From Hirudo medicinalis (taxonomy: Eukaryota > Annelida > Clitellata > Hirudinida > Hirudinidae), in NCBI GenBank assembly GCA_011800805.1, contig MPNW01000435.1:40725-52285 (forward strand): a DNA stretch of 11,561 nucleotides, written 5' to 3'. Made by a program: the position numbers and the translations under genes. Positions 1 through 7,751 of this stretch are shown here, in pieces (within the stretch, counting starts at the first letter, position 1; each line of letters begins with the position of its first letter). The notes under the pieces are model-generated. The model saw only the letters and a program-made list of their open reading frames with translations, was not told the origin of the DNA and did not search any database.

Positions 1-94
1 ATGGCTGGATGGATGGATGGAAGTAAGGATGGAGGGATGGATGGATGGATGGATGGATGGATGGATGGATGGATGGATGGATGGATGGATGGAT
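1..94. repeat. (ATGG)n tetranucleotide microsatellite
   Basis: Near-perfect ATGG/GGAT units run from the window edge to about position 94, broken only near 20-35 (aagtaagg, gagg). The array probably continues to the left. It lies in a presumed intron of the dlg gene whose first visible exon starts at 288. Looser AATG-like units (gaatgaactgaatgg) follow to about 135. Confidence 0.95.
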
Positions 95-287
95 TAATGA
101 TAAGGAATGAACTGAATGGTAAATGAATGGGTATGCACAATAACGTGCTTGTAATAGTTATGAATTCTCAAGTAAATCCAAAATTGACAGCATAACTTTT
201 ATCATAACTTTTTTTAAAAAATAAAACAGACGAATTAAATGGATTTAATGGATAAAATAATTTAAATAATTTGTTTTTCATCTCCAG

Positions 288-504
288 AGTGGAAAGGAAG
301 GAGCGTGCCAGACTGAAGAACGTCAAGTTCCAGCAGAAGTCAGCCGAAAGAGAGAAGGCTGGATATGGATTCAGCTTCAACTTTAAAATATCATTAATCC
401 ATTCTGCTGGAAAATGATGATGATGATGACGATGACGATGACGATGACGACGACGATGATGATGGTGGTGGTGGTGGTGATGATGACGATGATGATGATG
501 GTGG

Positions 505-548
<44 letters not shown>

Positions 549-1057
549 TTGGTGGTGATAGTGATGACGACGTCGACGATGATGATGATGACGATGATGA
601 CGACGACGACGATGATGCTGTGATGATGACGATGACGACGACGACGACGACGACGATGATGACGGCGATGTTGATGATGGCGATGCTGTTGCTGCTGTGC
701 TTATGATGATGATGATGGAGGTGGTGATGATGATGATGGACAGATCGAATATACGGCTGATAAATAAATGACTGTACATAATATCGATAACTTTTAATTT
801 TTTTTTCATCGGTAATTTTAGTCCGAATGAAAGTTTTGAAACCAAATTCCAAATTGATTTTTACTAAAAAAATAATTCTTCAAATCACCACCAGAGTCTG
901 ACCGGCGAGAGGAAGAAGAGGAATTCCTTCAGCAAGAGGTTGAACTTCATGAGGGCTCGAGAGAGGAGTGCGAGCGACGATGCCCTTGCCTCCAATGAGT
1001 GTAAGATGATGATGGTGGTGGTGGTAATGGTGATGATGGTGATGATGGTGGTGATGA

Positions 1058-1089
<32 letters not shown>

Positions 1090-3386
1090 ATGATGGATGG
1101 TGATGATGATGATGATGGTGGTGATGTTGATGATGGTGATGATGATGATGATGATGGTGACGATGATGGTGGTGGTGATGGTGATGATGATGATTATGAA
1201 AAAGATGATGATTATTATTATTATTGTTATTATTATCATCATCATCGTCATCATCATTATTATTAGTAATTATTAGTAATGTTAAATCAATTATTAGATC
1301 ACACACATCGTCTTCACAAACGCACAAAATCCCATCAGCATCGCCGTTCATGCTTTTAGTACCTTCACACTAACATCATCTTCGTAACAATCATCATCAC
1401 CACTACAGTCGTCATCGTCATCATCATCATCATCACCATCGTTACCATCATCGTCATCATCATCATCACACCACCACCATCGTCATCATCATCATCATCA
1501 TCACCATCATCACCACCATCGTCATCATCATGATAATCATCATCATCATCGTCATTCACGAGAACTTTTAACTTTCCTTCAACAGTCTCGACAAGCATTG
1601 AATCTCCCTCGAAAGGTTTTCACTTTCGTTTTCGCTTTCATTTTCATTTTCGCGGTATTTTCCGGAGTTTCAGTTTCCGCTCCAAATATCTCAAAAACAA
1701 ATCTCGTTGAAAAACTTTTATTCTCAAAATGTCGGAGTACAGTCTTTCATACTTCGATAATATTTATAATAATATTTTGCTATTTTCTATTATTTTTTTT
1801 TTGTTCCAGGTTATTCGGAAGACAGCGTCAAGTCCTATGAGTGCGTCGTGCAGAGGGAGCGTAAGGATCTCCTTCATGTCTTGGTTCAGTGTTTTATGGA
1901 CTCTGGTGAAGAACTGCTCTCAGTCTAAAGGGGTCGTGTTCAAAGCCTGAAAGAGTCTTTGTGATGACTGGAGTTTGTGGGTGATCGTGGAATGATTTCA
2001 ATGCTGGATTAGGATGACATTCCTGCTGACATTCACGTTGATATCGAGAATGGTGGTCCATGGAATAAGCGCTACATCATTTACAAGCTCGCTTCGCTTT
2101 GTTTAGTTGGAACTTTCCGAAACTAATGGCTGGCTTTTCCATCCAGTGAAGTACACGAGACCAGTGGTTATTCTCGGTCCACTGAAGGACAGGATAAATG
2201 ATGATCTCATCTCGGAATTTCCAGACAAGTTCGGCAGCTGTGTTCCACGTGAGTGGATTTCCCCGACATGTTGATATTTATAGACTCCTTGGGGATAATT
2301 TTCTGGTTTTAAAGTTTGGATTGTGGATGTATTTTTTATATTTTTTTTTGTAAATGTAATTGTTTATTTACAGTATTAATGTCATTAATTTTCAACTTAA
2401 AGTCGTTACTGTAAAAGTAGAATTAATTATCAGTATGAGCACTTTGTCGTTTTAAACAAATCCACTGAACTCCCGAAGATACAACTCGCCCAAAGCGTCC
2501 GTACGAGGTGGACGGGAGGGACTACCACTTCGTCTGCTCACGAGAGATCATGGAAATGGACATACAGAACAATTTGTTCATAGAGGCTGGCCAGTACAAT
2601 GGCAATCTCTATGGAACATCGGTACAGTCAGTCAAAGAAATTGCAGAAATGGTGAGTGACTTTAAAATTAGAACAGTTTTTTTTAGGTTAGGTTTGGGTT
2701 ATATTTAAGTTAGGGTTAGGTTTAGGCTAAGGTTGAGGGTCATTTTGATGACCTTTGGTACCCAATTCCATCCCTGACCTTACCCTAGACCCCTAACCCT
2801 ACCCCATGGCCCTGGAAATCTATGTAGAACTGACAAAAATCGCTGGCTGTTAGTTGGCTTTTGCCCTTCACTTCTCCAGCCATTATTTTGATAAGCGTAT
2901 GAATACCTTTATATAACGACCAATCAACATTTTGCGTTACTTAAATTATTCCTATAATTATTAATACGTATATATTATAATTATTTTGTAATTATGTTTA
3001 TATTGTAATTATTTTGTAATTATGTTTATATTGTAATTATTTTGTAATTATGTTTATATTGTAATTATTTTTGTAATTATGTTTATATTGTAATTATTTT
3101 GTAATTATGTTTATATTGTAATTATTTTTGTAATTATGTTTATATTGTAATTATTTTTAATTATGTTTATATTGTAATTATGGTTATATTGTAATTATTT
3201 TGTAATTATGTTTATATTGTAATTATTTTGTAATTATGTTTATATTGTAATTATTTTGTAATTATGTTTATATTGTAATTATCTTGTAATTATGTTTATA
3301 TTGTAATTATTTTTAATTATGTTTATATTGTAATTATGGTTATATTGTAATTATTTCGTATTTNATCATCGTCATCATCATCGTCG

Positions 3387-3451
<65 letters not shown>

Positions 3452-4580
3452 GTCGTCGTCGTCGTCGTCGACGTCGTCGTCGTCATCATCATCATCGTCA
3501 TCGTCATCGTCATCGTCGTCGTCATTGCCGTTGTTGTTATTGTAATTATCTTGTAATTATGTTTATATTGTAATTATTTTGTAATTATGTTTATATTGTA
3601 ATTATGGTTATATTGTAATTATTTCGTATTTATGTTTATACTGTAATTATTTTGTAATTATGTTTATATTATAACTAAAATATTTACTTTTTATTTAACT
3701 AAAAACGGAGAGGATTTGCAAAGCAGTCATTTTGTTCACTGAATGTAATTCAAGACTAACCACAGGGGAGGCACTGCATTCTGGACGTCAGTGGACATGC
3801 CATAAAGAGACTCCAGACGGCTGAACTTTATCCGATCGCCATCTTCATAAAGCCTCACTCTGTGGAATCCATCATGTCAGTCGTTTTGGTTTTTTTTTTA
3901 TAAAATGGTTAATCATTCAATTCAAATAATCATTTAATAATGCTGTTATTTGCTTGGTTATATTTTGTTAATGTTAATGTAGCTGTTAATGTAACCAATT
4001 AGGGATTGGAACAGAAGAATAACCGTGGACCAAGCGAGGAAGACTTTCGAAAGAGCTATGAAGCTGGATGAGGAGTTTGGCAAATATTTCACAGGTATTG
4101 GTATCAATTGCACAGGTATTGGAATCAATTTAGCAAATATTGCACAGGTATTACGATCAATTTAGCATTATTTTATAGGTATTGGAATTCAATTAGCATT
4201 ATCTTCATTGGAGTAAATTGTCATTGTTATTAGTCTAACATGAATGTTATAATCGGTTTACCATTCTGTATATTTATCGTAATACAATTCTTAACCCCAT
4301 CTTTTACCCCAACCATACCAATCCCCAATTTCCAATTGCTGATCAATACCACTCATCCATCCCTAAAGCTGTAGTGACTGGAGAAACAGCCAACGAAGTC
4401 TACACCAGGGTCAAAGAGGTCATTTGGGAGCAGTCAAGACCCACGGCCTGGGTGCCTCGAGGGAATTCTTATGAGCTTTGGACCAATGAGGAAAGGGGAA
4501 ATGAACCTGACTTTTACTCTGACCTTCAAATTGAAATTTGTCATGACTTGTTGAAACATTTTGTCAAGCAAAAGATTTGA
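288..4580 (+). CDS. dlg1: Discs-large (DLG/PSD-95 family) MAGUK scaffold, 3' part, 8 exons
   Basis: Exons by GT-AG splicing with matching phases: 288-338, 897-1000, 1810-1860, 2147-2248, 2479-2651, 3766-3875, 4003-4094, 4369-4580. Together they encode 297 residues with one open frame. DLG proteins are membrane-associated scaffolds at septate or adherens junctions and synapses. They cluster channels and polarity proteins through PDZ, SH3, HOOK and guanylate-kinase-like (GK) domains. Seen here: a HOOK segment opening [14 protein letters not shown], then a full GK domain with [54 protein letters not shown] and [11 protein letters not shown]. Spacing and order match DLG from residue to residue. 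The PDZ and SH3 exons and the start codon lie outside the window. Odd points are a weak first donor, very long simple repeats in the introns, and a C-terminal tail longer than usual. The family call is firm; the paralogue (DLG1-4 type) cannot be resolved, so the symbol means the invertebrate-type single dlg. Confidence 0.93.
412..741. repeat. (GAT/GAC/GGT)n trinucleotide array, dlg intron
   Basis: About 330 bp of GAT units mixed with GAC and GGT, read on the + strand, inside the intron between 338 and 897. Runs of pure GAT (about 505-547) sit between GAC- and GGT-rich stretches. All six frames stay open for long distances, giving spurious Met/Thr, His or Ser homopolymer ORFs. These are not genes. 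Confidence 0.95.
1004..1275. repeat. (GAT/GGT)n array switching to (ATT/ATC)n
   Basis: GAT/GGT units fill about 1004-1210. The sequence then changes to TTA/ATT and ATC/GTC units up to about 1275, so the complementary motif appears on the same strand. It starts four bases after the dlg exon ending at 1000, directly downstream of the gtaaga donor. Confidence 0.93.
1374..1556. repeat. (ATC/ACC/GTC)n trinucleotide array
   Basis: About 180 bp of ATC-type units (CAT/CAC/CGT in other phases), the complement of the GAT arrays upstream in the same intron. With 1004-1210 it forms an inverted pair of simple repeats. Confidence 0.93.
1616..1660. repeat. Short TTTTCR/TTTCRY tandem run
   Basis: Five or six hexamer-like units (ttttcactttcgttttcgct and onward) in the last 200 bp of the same intron. 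The pyrimidine richness gives a hydrophobic open frame with a signal-peptide-like look at 1598-1840. I regard that frame as chance, because the real exon starting at 1810 is in another frame. Confidence 0.6.
2684..2806. repeat. Telomere-like TTAGGG-type inverted repeat in dlg intron
   Basis: The left arm (about 2708-2739) holds degenerate TTAGGG/TTAGG/TTTAGG units. The right arm (about 2771-2805) holds CCCTAA-type units and is its imperfect reverse complement over roughly 33 bases. The spacer contains a smaller hairpin, ggtca-tttga-tgacc. Further TTAGG units lead in from 2684. It lies just downstream of the exon ending at 2651. It could be an interstitial telomeric relic, a small foldback element, or chance G/C-block sequence. 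Confidence 0.7.
2971..3363. repeat. 28-bp AT-rich minisatellite, left part
   Basis: Tandem units of about 28 bp built on gtttatattgtaattatttt plus gtaattat. About a dozen copies are seen, with length variants: an extra T, a missing TG, and a shortened unit with ggttatattg. The array ends at the ambiguous base at 3364. Confidence 0.95.
3365..3531. repeat. (ATC/GTC)n array inside the minisatellite
   Basis: About 165 bp of ATC units with a GTC-rich centre (including gtcgacgtcg) starts right after the N at 3364. It separates two blocks of the same 28-bp minisatellite. Its motif family matches the arrays 2-3 kb upstream in the gene. Whether it truly sits here is doubtful, given the adjacent N. 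Confidence 0.9.
3536..3675. repeat. 28-bp AT-rich minisatellite, right part
   Basis: The same unit as 2971-3363 resumes here with about five copies. The segment 3539-3631 is almost identical to 3273-3363, including the rare variants atcttg, ggttatattg and atttcgtattt. Confidence 0.93.
4087..4200 (+). repeat. Tandem copies of a dlg 5' splice site
   Basis: The exon-intron junction acag|gtattgg at 4091-4101 is followed by three more related units of about 20-35 bp, with a gt donor at 4116, 4148 and 4179. Shared words are acaggtatt, atcaat and tttagca. The first extra donor keeps reading phase and would add 21 nt. Confidence 0.8.
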
Positions 4581-4852
4581 ACGTGATTTCGCTTTGTTTC
4601 TGGAAGAATTTATTTTTTACTTCATTGCATGAAAATGTTCTGTAATTATTTTAAAATTCATTTTTTAATATTTTAGTTAGACGGTCTGTTTTTAAAACTT
4701 CAATCGACCCAGACTTAAAAATCTCGTTGAAACCATGCCATGGTTGTGTTCTCCAAAGATGGACCAAGTTATTACATTTCATCGTGCATTCTCTGGCAGT
4801 TTAATGTCGATCTGCTGGACAATTATGGACCATCGGTATACAATTCTAATGA

Positions 4853-4958
4853 AATAAACATGATATTGAAAATACGTCGACCATATGGTGCTTGTGATGT
4901 AACAAAATCCAATATTAATACAATCATGTTATAACCAGCATTGAACGAACTTAATAAA
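4853..4958 (+). terminator. dlg polyadenylation signals
   Basis: Two canonical AATAAA hexamers, at 4853-4858 and 4953-4958, lie 273 and 373 bp past the dlg stop codon. They are the most likely 3'-end signals of the dlg transcript, so 4581 to about 4975 is read as 3' UTR. No cleavage data are available; the choice between the two is open. Confidence 0.6.
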
Positions 4959-4975
4959 ACACTTATGCTTGCATG

Positions 4976-6543
4976 CATTCTTCTTCGTATTTTGCATTTA
5001 GCATATTAACGAGATATTTTAAGTCATATTTTATGTTGCAAATTCTTTTTTTTTTTAACTGGAATTTCTTCCGTACGCATTTTTAAGTTCTGCTTTGTAT
5101 CGAATTCACTTTTATCATTTAGTGGGCGTTCCGAGATTCTGTTTGCTTACTTGAAGGCTTCAACTGACCTGGGATGAACCTCAGTCTTTCTGACCACATT
5201 TTGGCGAAAATGGAAATTTAAGATGCTTATTCATTTTCTAATTATAGTGAAACATTCGTAATTTGTAAAGAATATTACTAACTTTTGTTTCTATGTATTT
5301 CGAGTTCATGCGCGATTGTCGTCTGCTTTCTTACTCGCTGCCAGCGGAAGAATTATTTTTGTGGTCATCAAATCGGCAGAGTTTTTTCAACCTGCAACCC
5401 TTCGCGACCAAAGTAAATAACGCTTTACTCCGATTTTAAAATAAAAGTGGACTTTGTCGTCTGTTGTGGACTCTTTCTTCTTCAATCTCTTTCTGAGGCG
5501 GCCAGGTTTTACGGAAGCATTTTATCGACCATTATTTGCCAGATCCTTGTTGATTTCTAAAACACTTTTCGAGAAACATAAACAAATTACAAAACAAATA
5601 CAAATGGGTTCGGATTGTTTTTATGAAATAGTGCATGCTTCTTGGTAGATCTTTAGACATTTTCCGCTGTTGTTTGAAGAATGCCTTGAAATGCATAAGA
5701 AGTGTCGTTTATGTGGCTATATTTGTTTAATTAATAGAGAAAATTCACAATTAAACATTTTACATCTCCAATGAATTCTGTTCATCAAGTCAAGTTGACA
5801 ATGAGAGGGACACTGTACAGACTAGAGAGGACTGTGTATTTTATCTGATAGTCTCACTCAAAGATAACAAACTATTGAGAATTGTTCGTTTTACAAAGCC
5901 GTAAGTGCTGGCGGATATCTGTAATAAGAACTATGGAATTATTTTCCCAGAACTAAAAATAATATTTAACAACTACGAAATATGATTAAAGCGCCTGATA
6001 AACGAATTTAAGAGCTAACAATAAATCAATTTAACAGAGCAAATAAATCATTAGTTTATTTGAAATATAATAAAATTCCCTATGCTAGGAAGCACCTAAT
6101 ACGAAAAAGGCCATGCATGCAACGATCTTTAACCCTGATCATGTGCTCATGTGGGACCCTAACCTTGGGACCCCAAGTGGTTCACTATCGACTCTCGATA
6201 AATTTTGCTGGGAAAATGATACTGCTCTGAAAGTTTTGCAACGGGTCTCATTCGTTGTTACTCGAGGCTGTAATGAATTCAATTCATTGAGGGACCAAGT
6301 TCTGCTATATCAACAGGCTCTCATGCTGTTTCTATTTCAGTGAACAAGTGGCACTGAGCGGCTGTTTATTTTGAAGGCGTAGGACCTCGCGATGTTCTCG
6401 TTTGAGATCGAGCTTCTGTTCTTTGAATTACACGCTGATGTAGAAGGATTTTACAGTAGCACTGTCAATCTGCCGAGACCGGGAAAACTAGGAAATTGTT
6501 ATTTATTAATAAATATTCAGACGTACCAGCTAAAAGATCGATA
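4976..6543. other. Intergenic region and presumed ZIP gene promoter/5' UTR
   Basis: About 1.57 kb without a recognised gene. Open frames at 5454-5648 and 6113-6343 (64 and 76 codons) show no family resemblance and are treated as chance. A T-run occurs at about 5046-5059. Near 6150-6175 a short direct repeat (tgggaccctaa / gggaccccaa) is visible. The ZIP promoter should lie in the right half, but I can point to no convincing TATA box or initiator. An in-frame stop at 6457-6459 closes the ZIP reading frame upstream. Confidence 0.6.
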
Positions 6544-7524
6544 ATGGAAAGGTGGCACGTGAAAGTATTGGCCACCGCAATAACGATCGTGTTGATGCTG
6601 ATAGCGGTTTTTGTTCCGTTCAAAATCGTTGCCAAATTCAAGAAACTTGGACACAGAGGCACCAGGATTCTGGATACCCTCGGCTGCTTCACAGGAGGAA
6701 TCTTCCTCGGCACCTGCCTTTTGTTCCTCGTTCCAGAAGTCGTAAATCTTATGCAGCAGCCAGCAAACAGCGGCTTTGCAGGGTCTTATCCGGTTGCGGA
6801 GGGCATCATGGCCATCGGGTTCGTGTCCATCATGTTCCTGGAAAGAATGGTTCACTCTTGCCGGAATACGAAGAAAAAGCCTCAACGGACCAATTCAGAT
6901 TCTGAGGAAAAGTGCGAGAAAATGCTTTGTGGCGAATCGATCTACTTAAAAGGAGACAAAAACTGCAACACGCAGTATAATTCCAAGCCAGACGAGGGAG
7001 CCAAGGTCATGAAGATTGAGGAAAAACTGGAAATCTCAGAAGATAATCCATTGGATGAGGACAACGAAATCCTGGCCACCGAAAATGCAACGAAGGCCGT
7101 AATCCTTTTCATTGCCCTCTCACTTGACGAATTTCTCGGGGGAATCAGCATGGGACTGCAGAGAACCTCGACGGCCGTTTGGGGCATCTTGGTCGGCCTA
7201 CTTGCTCACGAATGCGTAGTAGGATTCAGTTTCGGCCTACAACTGGCCAGCCTGTCCAAATCAAGACCAGGATGTTTTGCCCTAGTCCTAGGCCTTTCGT
7301 ACGCCCTCATCGGACCGCTGGGAGCTGTCGTCGGCACCCTGATAGGAGAAATGTCGTGGTCTTCGACAGAAAAAGTCGATTCAGTCAACGGAGTTCTCCA
7401 GGGATTGGCCACAGGAGTCTTCTTGTACGTGACATTCTTTGAGATTCTGAGCGGAAAGATTCATTCGCGCTGTCGATACTTAGATCTGGTCGCGGTCACG
7501 GTCGGAATGGCAGTCATGGCCTAA
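6544..7524 (+). CDS. ZIP (SLC39) family metal-transporter-like protein, ZIP1/2/3-like, divergent
   Basis: Intronless frame of 326 codons. ATG 6544 is the first Met after the in-frame stop at 6457 and has a good context (A at -3, G at +4). ZIP proteins move zinc, iron or manganese into the cytosol. Predicted membrane segments are about 7-28, 45-67, 84-102, 186-205, 214-235, 246-270, 285-304, and a clipped last one from 313. Family marks: CFTGGIFLGTCLL (48-60), PVAEGIMAIGF (83-93), ALSLDEFLGGISMGLQ (191-206), LLAHECVVGFSFGLQL (219-234), PLGAVVGT (258-265) and GLATGVFLYVTFFEIL (287-302). Oddities: TM4 lacks the HSxFEG metal-site histidine and glutamate (D195 and G199 instead). H222 is kept in TM5, but the lysine after it is E223. 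Q286 replaces the usual Glu before GLATG. The cytosolic loop (103-185) is acidic, with Cys but no His cluster. The frame stops inside the last helix. Metal transport is therefore uncertain; the family assignment is not. Confidence 0.9.
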   Translation: MERWHVKVLATAITIVLMLIAVFVPFKIVAKFKKLGHRGTRILDTLGCFTGGIFLGTCLLFLVPEVVNLMQQPANSGFAGSYPVAEGIMAIGFVSIMFLERMVHSCRNTKKKPQRTNSDSEEKCEKMLCGESIYLKGDKNCNTQYNSKPDEGAKVMKIEEKLEISEDNPLDEDNEILATENATKAVILFIALSLDEFLGGISMGLQRTSTAVWGILVGLLAHECVVGFSFGLQLASLSKSRPGCFALVLGLSYALIGPLGAVVGTLIGEMSWSSTEKVDSVNGVLQGLATGVFLYVTFFEILSGKIHSRCRYLDLVAVTVGMAVMA

Positions 7525-7637
7525 TAGCCGCCATACCAAAGGAGGAACCACATCCAGACCATGAAAGCAACGTCACGATATCAGCCGGCCTCCAAAACGA
7601 TTTAGTTATTTTTTTGAATAATTGCAGTCTCTGCTAG
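7521..7637 (+). pseudogene. Out-of-frame continuation of the ZIP C-terminus
   Basis: Directly after the stop at 7522, the frame starting at 7521 stays open for 38 codons to a stop at 7635-7637. It begins LIAAIPKEEPHPDH, which would complete the truncated last helix and add the short polar tail usual in ZIP proteins. One extra C in the cc of atggcctaa (7520-7521) would join it to the main frame. It is either a sequencing deletion, a recent frameshift allele, or chance. It is labelled as a broken segment, not a separate gene. Confidence 0.55.
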
Positions 7638-7751
7638 ACGAACTAACTAAATCAGTCGATTTGTTTTTGAATCGACGACATCAAATTCCAGCTTCTAACC
7701 TCTGAACTATTTTTTTTTTTATAGAAAGTTGTAAAATCAACATTTCCCGTG

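Larger units (their letters stand above)
288..1860 (+). other. dlg1: dlg exons 1-3 of window: HOOK region between SH3 and GK
   Basis: Exon 288-338 follows tctccag and ends at a weak donor (gtcagc). Exon 897-1000 follows caccaccagag and encodes basic residues ([15 protein letters not shown]), matching the lysine/arginine-rich HOOK stretch of DLG (KRKKNxFSRKFPF-like). Exon 1810-1860 follows a T-rich tract with ttgttccag and encodes [16 protein letters not shown], which matches the conserved V(L/K)SYE-V segment before GK. The last two exons have good donors (gtaaga, gtaagg). In known DLGs the HOOK regulates SH3-GK packing and binds calmodulin or 4.1 proteins; that role is transferred by family, not shown here. 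The first junction is the least certain. Acceptor use at 895 would give an immediate stop, so 897 was chosen. Confidence 0.8.
2147..4580 (+). other. dlg1: dlg exons 4-8 of window: guanylate-kinase-like domain
   Basis: Five exons build the GK fold (window residues about 71-258). The nucleotide-binding loop reads GPLKDRIND instead of the kinase-type GxxGxGK, the usual degenerate MAGUK form. The domain is therefore expected to be a phosphopeptide-binding module, not an active kinase. Residues of the DLG GK phospho-binding surface (TTRPKR arginines, the DGRDYHF tyrosine, the [11 protein letters not shown] tyrosine) are all present. Donors are gtgagt (2249), gtgagt (2652), gtcagt (3876) and gtattg (4095). 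Phases 1, 0, 2 and 1 agree with the exons that follow. The acceptor at 2478 (cccgaag) has a poor pyrimidine tract but gives the exact family sequence. Confidence 0.93.

Noticed and set aside
168..852. Long - strand open frames with poly-His and poly-Ser runs
   Set aside because: They are translations of the GAT/GAC array. No non-repeat domain, conserved sequence or splice support exists, and dlg exons flank them on the other strand.
880..1598. Met/Asp/His-rich open frames over 940-1266 (+), 880-1257, 947-1351 and 1365-1598 (-)
   Set aside because: Simple-repeat translation. Only 897-1000 (+) is real coding sequence, as a dlg exon ending at a gtaaga donor.
1598..1840. Signal-peptide-like small protein ([14 protein letters not shown]…)
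   Set aside because: The hydrophobicity comes from a TTTTC pyrimidine repeat. The frame conflicts with the dlg exon at 1810-1860 and resembles no family.
3365..3531. CRISPR-like or other functional array
   Set aside because: No repeat-spacer structure; it is a trinucleotide microsatellite inside an AT minisatellite in an animal intron.
2147..4580. Active guanylate kinase gene
   Set aside because: The P-loop lacks the catalytic GxGK form and the sequence follows MAGUK GK domains throughout, so it is part of dlg.
5454..5648. 64-codon open frame as a small gene
   Set aside because: Non-ATG-like context with low-complexity Phe/Leu content, no family resemblance, and a length expected by chance.
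6113..6343. 76-codon open frame as a gene or 5' ZIP exon
   Set aside because: Starts at an ATG but has no recognisable domain, and the ZIP frame is closed by the stop at 6457. No splice pair joins it convincingly to 6544.
6465..7442. Open frames in other frames and on the - strand across the ZIP gene
   Set aside because: Shadows of the ZIP coding sequence; none shows family motifs.
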